From NCBI GenBank assembly GCA_965215765.1, contig OZ244118.1, positions 1,116,001 through 1,180,000 of the forward strand: a stretch of DNA of 64,000 nucleotides, written 5' to 3'. The translations under genes were made by a program, and so were the position numbers. Source of the DNA: G965212025 sp965215765 (GTDB lineage: Bacteria > Pseudomonadota > Gammaproteobacteria > Poriferisulfidales > Oxydemutatoraceae). Positions within the stretch are counted from its first letter, which is position 1. Every line of letters begins with the position of its first letter. The notes below the pieces were generated by a model. That model was given only the letters and a program-made list of their open reading frames with translations, had not been told where the DNA came from and did not search any database. Positions 56,241 to 64,000 of the stretch are shown in pieces.

Positions 56241-56329
56241 CTAAGGCAAGAATATTCTGTTCTAGACTCCCGTTTTTAGCTTGTCAGCTTTGTCGGTTCT
56301 GGCAAGCGCAAGAGAAGAGAGGAAGTAAA

Positions 56330-56497
56330 ATGGATATAGATGTCGCTAAAAACGGGCATGGTTACTCCAAATCTATAGTTGCAACTAAGCTGCTGAGTTC
56401 TAAAAAAGCATCAAAGAAACCCAAAGTTGTTGCAAACAGAGCCGATAGCTGGGAAACCGGCTCACTTGCTTTAATCATTCAAAGGAAGGTGGTCTAG
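56330..56497 (+). CDS. 55-aa hypothetical ORF upstream of membrane protein
   Basis: A short Lys/Ser-rich frame (MDIDVAKNGHGYSKS start, then LLSSKKASKKPK) with a good GGAAG six bases before ATG 56330. It stops at TAG 56495-56497, four bases before the next gene, whose ribosome-binding site GGAAGG overlaps its end. The spacing indicates a two-gene unit. No family was recognised. Confidence 0.55.
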   Translation: MDIDVAKNGHGYSKSIVATKLLSSKKASKKPKVVANRADSWETGSLALIIQRKVV

Positions 56498-56500
56498 ATC

Positions 56501-57232
56501 ATGTCTCTTAAAAAATACTTAAAAAAGTTAGGCAACTTTATAATGCGGGATAATAGTAAAGACTTGGTCAAGATACTTAATGAAAAAGACTTATTCAGAA
56601 CTGATGAACTCAAATACGGGAGTAATTATAGAAATGATTTACTAGAGCAATACAAAATGTATGTCGAATTAACTGATCGATTAAACGGAAGGCTGCAACA
56701 ATCTAATTCATTTTTTCTGACTTTAAATATTGCTGCTATCGGAGCTATAGGTTATGTCCATTTAGGTCACGATGCTGATAGCCTAAGTACTCTTGTTACT
56801 TTATCCCTTACTATTATCTCTTATCTGTCAGTTATTATCTGCGCTAATTGGATTGGATCAATAAGGTTATACAAAAATATTGCTGTAAGAAGATTTGAAG
56901 TTATAAGAACAATTGAAGAAAGATTGCCTCTTGCTCTATTTTGTACTGAATTTAAGCTTTTCGAAAGACAGGTTCTTGAACAAGTGCTCCGACAAAGCAT
57001 GTATAATACAATCGTTCTACATGCTTGGAACCCCTTTCGCAAGAAGCCTATTAAGAATGTGAAAGACTTAAGCCACACTAGACTTGTAGGATGGGAGATG
57101 TTTTTTCTTTCAATGTTTTCTCCTGTTTCGTTTATCATTATTCACTTAGTCTTATTAATTTATCACGTAGATTTGCTTTTCTCTTTTTCTGACTTTTTTC
57201 TTTTCTCCTTTTCTGATTCTTTAAATTATTAA
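56501..57232 (+). CDS. membrane protein, possibly RipA/SLATT-like
   Basis: A 243-aa protein with a soluble charged N-terminus and the motif LLEQYKMYVELTDRLNGR just before two membrane segments (about 70-88 and 96-118). A third hydrophobic region spans about 197-222, followed by a Phe/Ser-rich tail. The motif plus two adjacent membrane spans resembles RipA-family and SLATT-type membrane proteins, some of which occur in defence or NAD-linked systems. This is recalled similarity, not a search. Base composition is much more AT-rich than the flanking housekeeping genes, suggesting acquisition. Confidence 0.6.
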   Translation: MSLKKYLKKLGNFIMRDNSKDLVKILNEKDLFRTDELKYGSNYRNDLLEQYKMYVELTDRLNGRLQQSNSFFLTLNIAAIGAIGYVHLGHDADSLSTLVTLSLTIISYLSVIICANWIGSIRLYKNIAVRRFEVIRTIEERLPLALFCTEFKLFERQVLEQVLRQSMYNTIVLHAWNPFRKKPIKNVKDLSHTRLVGWEMFFLSMFSPVSFIIIHLVLLIYHVDLLFSFSDFFLFSFSDSLNY

Positions 57233-57582
57233 CAGATCCATTCATTGACTCATCATAATAAATTCCATTGAAGTTTGATTACCATTTGCTATAATTTTAT
57301 TTTATTGTGAACTGATATCAAGTAACCTGTTGTTGGTTTATTCTTTGCTTTACTACTTCAAGCACTCCATTTACATACCATTCTCTGCATGCCATGTATG
57401 GTTAGAATATACAAGCTTTGCATGCTGCCATGGCCTACATCAGTGTCAACATAATGAATACCTGAGTTGACGTATTTGGTCTATACCGGATTGGATATTT
57501 ATTGTGTTCCTGGTGGTCATGGGTGCTTGTTTTCAACGTTGTTAGCGAGGCGTAACCCACCTGTAGTCGATATCTGCAGTGA
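57233..57582. other. AT-rich intergenic region with orphan promoter-like site
   Basis: No gene is supported. TTGAAG at 57268-57273 and TATAAT at 57290-57295 with a 16-base spacer make a good sigma-70-like promoter on + with no ORF behind it for at least 280 bases. Confidence 0.4.
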
Positions 57583-58121
57583 CTATCGTTCTTTCTTGAT
57601 CTTCTGGACTGACCCTGCGGAGATGCCTTAGTAGTCGGCGGTTCTGCGAATGCTCATCTTCTTATCAAGGCAACCCGACGGCTTGTCGGTTAATGCTGTT
57701 TTGTTTGCCCTGTACCTTCCGGCTTGCTGGGCTTTCGCGATGCCTTCACGCTGACGTTCCAGCACCATTTCACGCTCAAACTGATAAATAGCTACCAGCA
57801 CTGACAGCATGAGCCTGTTCGCAGGTTACGTCTCATCTGCCGTGGAAGTTAAGGTTTCTTTTCTGAACTCAACGGTCACTCCCTTGGTGTTGAGGAACCT
57901 AAGCTGACCAATCAAGTCTCCAACGTTACGAGCCAGCCGACCAATTTCATGGACGACTACAGTGTCACCCACTTGAACGTAGTCTTTTAGCCGGTCAAGA
58001 GCTGGCCGGTTCGCGCTGTTGCCTGAACGCGTGTCTCCAAATGTCCTGTCCAAACCAATCCTTCCAGCTGACGGGCTGTGGTTTTATCAACGCCAGAAAC
58101 TCGGATGTACCCCAATCGCAT
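57583..58121 (-). pseudogene. serine recombinase pseudogene
   Basis: A decayed copy of the recombinase at 59536. The start (MRLGYIR) and end (ISAGSVQKIKK region) are recognisable. A frameshift follows the first ~25 codons, an internal stop falls after ADET, and another before the C-terminal helix-turn-helix. It keeps the divergent arrangement with the neighbouring endonuclease gene. Confidence 0.85.
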
Positions 58122-58260
58122 GGGACACAAGCATGTGTCATTTTTGAAAGAAATAACTTAAAATAGTGCACTTTAGGCTAGTTAAGATGCGCTTTGTGTC
58201 TATTCCTTTGGATGGTTTGGTTGCCTTTGTTGTAGCTTGCTATGGACTATCCTTGACTCA

Positions 58261-59172
58261 ATGAAGGTAACACCTAGCTTGGATACGACCACAATTGCCA
58301 AGAAAACGTTTAATTATATTGGAATTACAGCTTCTATAATAACTATTGTTAGCTTTGCACCTGATATATATTCCTATATATTTGAGATGTATCTCCCGCT
58401 AAACCAAGAATCTCAAACAGAGCAGAGACTTCAAACAGAGCAGAGACTTCAAACAGAGCAGAGACTTCAAACAGAGCCGGAAGCTCCAACGGAACCAAGC
58501 TCCCCACTGGTATGGCCACACTACGTCACAGACCAAACCGTGAGGCACCTGGTCAAGATCTACCAAGCTGAAACCAAGCCAGTATCGTTTTACTGTGGCT
58601 GTGACATCTTTTTTAAGAATAACGAACCAAAACCTGACCTCCAGTCATGTGGTTATACAGCGCGCAGACAGCTAAACCGAGCCAAACGCGTGGAATGGGA
58701 GCACATTGTTCCAGCTTGGGAGTATGGACACGAAAGGCAGTGTTGGCAGGAAGGGGATCGCTGGAACTGCAATGTGACAGACGCAGTGTTCCGTGTTTTT
58801 GAGAACGACATGCACAATCTGGTTCCGGTTGTTGGTGAAGTGAATAGTGACCGTAGCAACTATAGATTTGGACTGCTTGACCCCTCTGCTTCTGATCAAT
58901 ACGGAAAATGTCATATGAAAATAGATTTTAAGCAACGAGTCGCAGAACCACCTGAAAACAGTCGGGGAGCCATCGCCAGAGCCTACTTCTACATGTCGGA
59001 CAAGTATGGGCTGACGTTGAAAAAGGAGCAGAGGAATTTATTTAACGCATGGAATGAGCAGCACCCACCTACTGATAAAGAATGCCGCATCAATAAGACA
59101 GTGGCAGAGATTCAGGGGGGCATGAACCTATATATTTCCGAGCGTTGCCAAGAGCTTCAGAAAAGCCAGTAA
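58261..59172 (+). CDS. endonuclease I family nuclease with membrane anchor
   Basis: 303 aa from ATG 58261. The C-terminal ~210 residues are an EndA/Vvn-type beta-beta-alpha metal nuclease: EWEHIVPAWE holds the catalytic His, and DMHNLVP with GEVNSDRSNYRFG forms the metal-binding part. Eight or more Cys could form disulfides. The N-terminus has one membrane span (GITASIITIVSFAPDIY), then a TEQRLQ hexapeptide repeated about four times (18-bp DNA repeat near 58420-58480). It looks like an anchored periplasmic nuclease. It is a paralog of the gene at 60247. Confidence 0.85.
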   Translation: MKVTPSLDTTTIAKKTFNYIGITASIITIVSFAPDIYSYIFEMYLPLNQESQTEQRLQTEQRLQTEQRLQTEPEAPTEPSSPLVWPHYVTDQTVRHLVKIYQAETKPVSFYCGCDIFFKNNEPKPDLQSCGYTARRQLNRAKRVEWEHIVPAWEYGHERQCWQEGDRWNCNVTDAVFRVFENDMHNLVPVVGEVNSDRSNYRFGLLDPSASDQYGKCHMKIDFKQRVAEPPENSRGAIARAYFYMSDKYGLTLKKEQRNLFNAWNEQHPPTDKECRINKTVAEIQGGMNLYISERCQELQKSQ

Positions 59173-59535
59173 GTACTCTGGCTTACCGCCACCATGGTGG
59201 TGGTGAGAATGAGCCTCGTGGGTGAGGCTGCGCTCCGGCTCAGAAAAGTCGGTCTGATGTCCATACCGGAAGCTGTCTGTGTCGCTTTTAGCTTGTGGCC
59301 TTTGTCTAGCGAGTGCTATCCGGCAAGCTGGAGCACCAAGTTTTTTACCTACTTCAAGACCCGGAGTAGCTACGGCATGTCGTGAAGGCTAATGTCGTTT
59401 GGAGAAAATGCTTGTTCCAACGAGCACTGATTTATCCCGGGTTGATGCTTTTTTGGTGTTGCTCGGTGCCGGAGGCACTTACTTTCAGCACTGTAGATGA
59501 GGCATAAGCTTCTGACCGCAGATACCTACAGGTGC
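59173..59535. other. spacer between nuclease and recombinase
   Basis: No supported gene. A 63-aa frame at 59194 has no recognisable content. The last ~60 bases resemble the sequence flanking the dead recombinase end at 57540-57583. Confidence 0.45.
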
Positions 59536-60078
59536 CTATCGTTCTTTCTTGATCTTCTGGACTGACCCTGCGGAGATGCCCAAGTAGTCGGCGATTCTGC
59601 GAATACTCATTTTCTTATCAAGGCAAGCCCAGACGGCTTGGCGGTTAATGCTGTTTTGTCTACCCCTGTACTTTCCAGCCCGCTGGGCTTTCGCGATACC
59701 TTCACGCTGACGCTCCAGCACCATTTCACGCTCAAATTGATAAATAGCTTCCAGCACTGTCAGCATGAGCCTGTTCGCAGGTTTCGTCTCATCCGCTGCG
59801 AAAGTTAAGGCTTCTTTTCTGAACTCAACGGCCGCTCCCTTGGTGTTGAGCAACCTAAGCTGACCAATCAAGTCTCCAACGTTACGAGCCAGCCGACCAA
59901 TTTCATGGACGACTACAGTGTCGCCCACTTGAACGTAGTCTTTTAGCCGGTCAAGAGCTGGCCGGTTTGTGCTGTTACCTGAACACGTGTCCTCAAATGT
60001 CCTGTCCAAACCTATTCCGTCCAATTGACGGTCGGTGGCTTTATCAACGCCAGAAATTCTAATGTACCCCAATCGCAT
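59536..60078 (-). CDS. serine recombinase/resolvase (Hin/Pin type)
   Basis: 180 aa from ATG 60078; a TTG at 60087 adds three residues. The N-terminal catalytic domain opens with MRLGYIRISGVDKATDRQ, the Ser being the nucleophile. It is followed by VVHEIGRLARN (active-site Arg pair) and the long E helix FEREMVLERQREGIA. The C-terminus is a small helix-turn-helix (MSIRRIADYLGISAGSVQ). Such enzymes resolve transposon cointegrates or invert segments. It is divergent from the second endonuclease gene. No transposase or inverted-repeat ends were seen. Confidence 0.88.
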   Translation of the reverse strand: MRLGYIRISGVDKATDRQLDGIGLDRTFEDTCSGNSTNRPALDRLKDYVQVGDTVVVHEIGRLARNVGDLIGQLRLLNTKGAAVEFRKEALTFAADETKPANRLMLTVLEAIYQFEREMVLERQREGIAKAQRAGKYRGRQNSINRQAVWACLDKKMSIRRIADYLGISAGSVQKIKKER

Positions 60079-60246
60079 GGGACACAAGCATGTGTCATTT
60101 TTGGAAGAAATAACTTAAAATAGTGCATATAAGGTTAGTTCAGGCGTGTTTTGTGCTTATTCTGAGGGTGGTTCGGCCGCCTTCGTTTCAGACCTCTGTG
60201 GACTATTCCAAACTCAATATTGCTCGCAACAGGAAAGACAACCATT

Positions 60247-60939
60247 ATGAGATTATTTCTAACTCTGTTATTTCTGTTGTCCCTGCCTCTCTCAGCAGAA
60301 CAGAAGGAGTTCAGTTTTTCCCAAGCCAAGAATCGCTTGGTCAAGATCTACCAGGCCGAAGCCAACCCAGTGTCGGTTTACTGTGGCTGTGACATCTTTT
60401 TCAGAAAAAAGAAACCCAAGCCTGATCTGGAGTCGTGTGGGTATGCAGTGCGCAAACAGCAGAAGCGAGCTAACCGCATAGAGTGGGAGCATGTTGTTTC
60501 AGCATGGGAATACGGGCACGAAATGCAGTGTTGGATGGAAGCGGGTCGCAAGAACTGCGCCAAGACAGATGAAGTGTTCCGTGCTTTTGAGGGAGACATG
60601 CATAATTTGTTTCCGGCTGTTGGTGAGGTGAATGGTGACCGGAGCAACTACAGATTTGGGTTGCTTGGCTCTTCTACTTCTGATCAATATGGCGAGTGCC
60701 CAATGAAGGTGAACTTTAAGCAGAGAGCCGCAGAGCCACCAGAGAACAGTCGCGGAACCATTGCCAGAACCTATTTCTATATGTCGGATAAGCATGGGTT
60801 GACGCTGAGCAGCGAGCAGAGGAATTTGTTCAATACATGGGATGAGCAGTACCCGCCGACAGTAAGCGAGTGTCGCATCCATAAGAAAGTGTCAGAGGTT
60901 CAGGGAGACAGGAACCCGTATATTTCCAGGCGTTGTTAA
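60247..60939 (+). CDS. endA: secreted endonuclease I
   Basis: A 230-aa EndA-family nuclease with a clear signal peptide (MRLFLTLLFLLSLPLSA, cleavage before EQ), so periplasmic or secreted. The catalytic motif reads EWEHVVSAWE and the metal site DMHNLFPAVGEVNGDRSNY. The start is ATG 60247 with AGGAAAG nine bases upstream. It shares most of its nuclease domain with 58261 but has a different N-terminus. Gene and divergent recombinase form the second copy of a two-gene module. Confidence 0.9.
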   Translation: MRLFLTLLFLLSLPLSAEQKEFSFSQAKNRLVKIYQAEANPVSVYCGCDIFFRKKKPKPDLESCGYAVRKQQKRANRIEWEHVVSAWEYGHEMQCWMEAGRKNCAKTDEVFRAFEGDMHNLFPAVGEVNGDRSNYRFGLLGSSTSDQYGECPMKVNFKQRAAEPPENSRGTIARTYFYMSDKHGLTLSSEQRNLFNTWDEQYPPTVSECRIHKKVSEVQGDRNPYISRRC

Positions 60940-60980
60940 GAGTCATTGTCCAGGCCTTTAGGCATTCACTCTTTTTCTTT
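60940..60980 (+). terminator. possible terminator after endA
   Basis: GAGT and ACTC arms with an inner GCCT/AGGC pair, followed by TTTTTC. The middle of the stem is imperfect. Confidence 0.35.
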
Positions 60981-61184
60981 CATAGTCCGACGTTTTACGC
61001 TTATTCCTGATTTGTGCCAAGATTTACGACTGTTGCTTAGCGCATGAGGCCAAGGCTTCCCGGAAAGGCGAGCGATCGGCGCAAACCGACCGTTATCACC
61101 ACACACTATGACCAAACAACTTGGGAATACGAGGATTTCCTTGTTAGCGACTCGTGATTATTTCGTAGTCGAGCAAGCCTGTCT

Positions 61185-63332
61185 TCATTTAGCTCTTAGT
61201 GCTTTTAAAGCCCTCTCAGCATCATCGCTTCCTTGATCTACGGCTTGTCTGAACCAGTAAACCGCCTGTTTATAATCCTTTGCAACACCTTTTCCTTCTT
61301 CATACATTCTGCCTAAATTAGTCTGAGCATTCTCGTTTCCTTGGTCTGCTGCTTTTTTGTACCAATAAACTGCCTGTTTATCATCCTTGGCAACGCCTTT
61401 CCCGTCCTCATGCATTTTGCCTAAATTAATTTGAGCACTCTCACTCCCTTGGTCTGCCGCCTGTCTGAACCAGTAAGTTGCCTGTTTATCATCCTTGGTA
61501 ACGCCTTCCCCGCTGTAGCACATCCGGCCTAAACCGAATTGAGCTTCCGGCACCCCTTGGTCTGCTGCTTTTCTGTACCAATAAGCTGCCTGTTTATCAT
61601 CCTTGGCAACGCCACGCCCACAATAATACATTTTGCCTAAATTATGTTGAGCTTTTGCATGCCCTTGATCTGCTGCTTTTCTGTACCAATAAACTGCCTG
61701 TTTGCCATCCATGGCAACACCTTCTCCTTCATCATACATTTTGCCTAAATTATTTTGAGCATTCTCATTTCCTTGTTCAGCTGCTTTTCTGTACCAGTAA
61801 GCTGCCTGTTTATCATCTGTAATAATGCCTTCCTTTTGACCGACTAGCTCGACTAAATTATATTGGGCATCTTCGTCACCTTGTTCAGCTGCTTTTTTGT
61901 ACCAGTAAGCTGCCTGTTCATCATCCTTGGAAACACCTTTCCCTTTTTCATACATCCAGCCCAAATTATATTGGGCTTTCACATGCCCTTGGTCGGCTGC
62001 TTGTCTAAACCAATGAACCGCTTGTTTGCCATCCTTGGCAACGCCACGTCCATTACGATACATTATGCTTAAATTAAATTGAGCTTCTGCTGTCCCTTGG
62101 TCTGCTGCTTTCCTGAACCAGTGGACTGCCTCTTTATCATTTTTGGCAACGCCCCGACCACTGCGGTACATTTGGCCTAAATTAGATTGTGCACCTGCAT
62201 GTCCTTGGTCTGCAGCTTTTCTACACCAATAAACTGCCTGTTTGTCATCCATGGCAACACCTTTTCCTTTTTCATACATTTTGCCTAAATTGATTTGAGC
62301 ATCTGCATGTTCTTGGTCTGCAGCTTTTCTGTACCAATGAACTGCCTGGTTATCGTCCTTGGTAACACCTTTTCCTTTTTCATACATTTTGCCCAAACTT
62401 GACTGACCTGCCGCATGTCCTTGGTCTGCTGCCTTTCTGAACCAATAAACTGCCTGTTTCTCATCCTTGATAACTCCCTTTCCTTTTTCATACATTTTTC
62501 CTAAATTAGTTTGACCATTCGGACTCCCTTGGTCTGTTGCTTTCTTGAACCAATAGACTGCCTGTTTCTCATCCTTGATAACCCCTTTTCCTGCTTTATA
62601 CATTTTGCCTAAACTAGATTGAGACCACGCATCTCCTTGGTCTGCCGCTTTTCTGTACCAGGAAACTGCATGATTATTATCCTGAGTAACCCCTTTCCCT
62701 TCTTCGTACATGCAACCTAAATTGTGTTGAGCTTGCTTAAGACCTTGTTTAGCAGCTTTTCTGTACCAATAAACCGCCTGTTTATAATCCTTGGCTACGC
62801 CTTCTCCACGACGATACATTATGCCTAAATTATACTGGGCTTGTGCGTTTCCCTGGTCTATGGCTTTTCTGTACCAATAAATTGCCTCATTGTCATCTTT
62901 GGCAACGCCTTTCCCTTCATAATACATTACACCTAAATTATATTGAGCATCAGTCACCCCCTGAGCCGCTGCTTTTTTGAACCAGTAGGCTGCCCGATTA
63001 TCGTCCTTTGTAAAACCCTTTCCTTCATAATACAGTAGGGCTAAATTATGTTGTGCATCCATATCCTTTCGGTCTGCTGCTTTTCTGGACCAATAGGCTG
63101 CCTGTTTATAGTCTTTGGTAGCACCTTCCCCACGATAATACATTATACCTAAACCCAATTGAGCTCTTACATCACCTTGAACTGCTGCTTTTTTGAACCA
63201 GTACATTGCCTGCCTATAATCCTTAGCAAGACCCTCTCCGCTATAGTACACTGCACCCATACTATATTGAGCCTCGATATTGCCTTGTTCTGCAGCAAAA
63301 ATAATAGGTTCAAGAGACACCTTTTTTTTCAT
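61185..63332 (-). CDS. Sel1-repeat protein, about 19 repeats
   Basis: 715 aa, almost wholly Sel1-like (TPR-related) repeats of 36 residues with the consensus AQxNLGxMYxxGxGV, KDxxQA, W and RKAADQG. Such solenoids bind proteins and are common in host-interaction or signalling roles. No signal peptide, membrane segment or catalytic domain is attached. AGGAG lies ten bases before ATG 63332. One repeat is degenerate (DAQYNLVELVGQKEGI). The very similar units suggest recent internal expansion. Confidence 0.92.
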   Translation of the reverse strand: MKKKVSLEPIIFAAEQGNIEAQYSMGAVYYSGEGLAKDYRQAMYWFKKAAVQGDVRAQLGLGIMYYRGEGATKDYKQAAYWSRKAADRKDMDAQHNLALLYYEGKGFTKDDNRAAYWFKKAAAQGVTDAQYNLGVMYYEGKGVAKDDNEAIYWYRKAIDQGNAQAQYNLGIMYRRGEGVAKDYKQAVYWYRKAAKQGLKQAQHNLGCMYEEGKGVTQDNNHAVSWYRKAADQGDAWSQSSLGKMYKAGKGVIKDEKQAVYWFKKATDQGSPNGQTNLGKMYEKGKGVIKDEKQAVYWFRKAADQGHAAGQSSLGKMYEKGKGVTKDDNQAVHWYRKAADQEHADAQINLGKMYEKGKGVAMDDKQAVYWCRKAADQGHAGAQSNLGQMYRSGRGVAKNDKEAVHWFRKAADQGTAEAQFNLSIMYRNGRGVAKDGKQAVHWFRQAADQGHVKAQYNLGWMYEKGKGVSKDDEQAAYWYKKAAEQGDEDAQYNLVELVGQKEGIITDDKQAAYWYRKAAEQGNENAQNNLGKMYDEGEGVAMDGKQAVYWYRKAADQGHAKAQHNLGKMYYCGRGVAKDDKQAAYWYRKAADQGVPEAQFGLGRMCYSGEGVTKDDKQATYWFRQAADQGSESAQINLGKMHEDGKGVAKDDKQAVYWYKKAADQGNENAQTNLGRMYEEGKGVAKDYKQAVYWFRQAVDQGSDDAERALKALRAK

Positions 63333-64000
63333 TTGACCTTTACTCCTTATAGCTCTTGTTGAAATTGTGCTTTCATTGTGTCCGTGAAAATATTACACAA
63401 AGCCCTTGATTCATCTGCCGTGATGAAAGTTGGTATCGAATTGACGTTCTTGTATTCAGTTCTGCACATGTTGCTTTACTGTTTCCAAAATTCTTGACAC
63501 AAGACAAATGTCCTCCACTTTTCCTATGCACCTTTTAAGTACAGGTATTTCATAACATTGATCCGTGGTGTGCCATCAGTGGTAACTGTCTTGGGTAGTA
63601 CTAAGGCAACCTAGATCCTTTATCAAGCTGGGCTTCAAAAAAGCTACTTTTTCCATGGCATCTCCATTTAGTTGGTCATGTCATACTTGAATCGCTCGCA
63701 ACTGTTCACGGAATTACCGTGTACAACTCCCGTTAAAGTAGAACTCAATTTACACCTTACTCTTTTTCATGTCTGAATTCTATTCCGGGATGCCTTGTTC
63801 CAGCATGTTGGTGCAATACGACTTCATTTCTTTCGAGAAGTTCATGCCAGACCTTTCCTGAAGCACTGTTAATGTGACAGAAAATAAATCATGAATCGCA
63901 TCATGTTCCCAGTTACCGTTTTTTTGAGGAGTTATGCAGGTGGGTTGTCAAGGTTAAGATCTGGAGAATGCTTCGCTAAGGAGCAACACGGACTAAAACC
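63333..64000. other. intergenic end region with a possible gene remnant
   Basis: On -, positions 63947 to 63780 form an open stretch of 55 codons without a start (readable as NWEHDAIHDLFSVTLTVLQ and EMKSYCTNMLEQGIPE). It has a natural helical amino-acid pattern and may be the end of a lost gene. The rest shows no supported gene. Confidence 0.35.

Noticed and set aside
59194..59385. A 63-aa frame between nuclease 1 and recombinase 2.
   Set aside because: No start signal and no family resemblance.
57583..60939. An insertion sequence of the IS607 type.
   Set aside because: The recombinase has a C-terminal, not N-terminal, helix-turn-helix; no TnpB-like gene or element ends are present.

Overview
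The window looks like a chromosomal segment of a gammaproteobacterium. The housekeeping genes form a typical gammaproteobacterial set: trpE-trpG-trpD-trpC, rpe, purK/purE, the tusDCB-tusE sulfur relay, mnmH/selD for selenouridine tRNA, nadA, ubiK and gmk. A class I lysyl-tRNA synthetase is less usual in this class. No rRNA or tRNA gene was recognised. Large paralog expansion, many decayed gene copies and a Sel1-repeat protein would fit a host-associated lifestyle, but that is inference.

Layout. 1-14.0 kb: rubredoxin (5' truncated) and a MATE transporter on +, a glutamine-amidotransferase-like gene present twice, then on - the translationally coupled trpEGDC cluster, rpe, an AcuI/YhdH-type reductase, purK and purE. 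14.4-44.8 kb: a tandem array of ten + strand genes of one unrecognised modular family, called F1 to F10 here, each preceded by a nearly identical leader of about 290 nt. 44.9-47.4 kb: lysS and gmk on -. 48.1-50.2 kb: a 205-229 bp minisatellite. 50.2-51.8 kb: tusD, tusC, tusB and tusE on +. 51.8-52.4 kb: a repeat built on the tusE 3' end. 52.4-56.2 kb: mnmH on -, then selD, nadA and ubiK on +. 56.3-60.9 kb: an AT-rich accessory stretch with a 55-aa ORF, a membrane protein, and a duplicated serine recombinase plus endonuclease I module (first recombinase copy dead). 61.2-63.3 kb: a 715-aa Sel1-repeat protein on -.

The array proteins have a constant N-terminal part (N, about 160 aa), a Pro/Gln-rich or acidic linker, and combinations of two middle modules (M1, about 130 aa; M2, about 120 aa) and a C-terminal module (C, about 100 aa). 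F2 is N-M2x3-M1-M2x3-C (1688 aa). F4 is N-M1-M2x2-C. F6, F7, F9 and F10 are N-M1-C. F8 is N-linker-C. F3 and F5 are N-M1 followed by decayed M2/C sequence. F1 is N plus a divergent M1-like half. F5 and F9 are each interrupted by one apparent CAG-to-TAG change. No function could be assigned, and the proteins lack an evident signal peptide.

The most striking large-scale signal is repeated tandem copying of the edge of a housekeeping gene into the neighbouring intergenic space. The trpE 5' end has ten extra copies, the trpC 3' end three, the MATE 3' end one, the lysS 3' end two and the tusE 3' end about four. The same process seems to have duplicated the amidotransferase gene and to be tied to growth of the F array, because lysS 3' fragments lie between array units.
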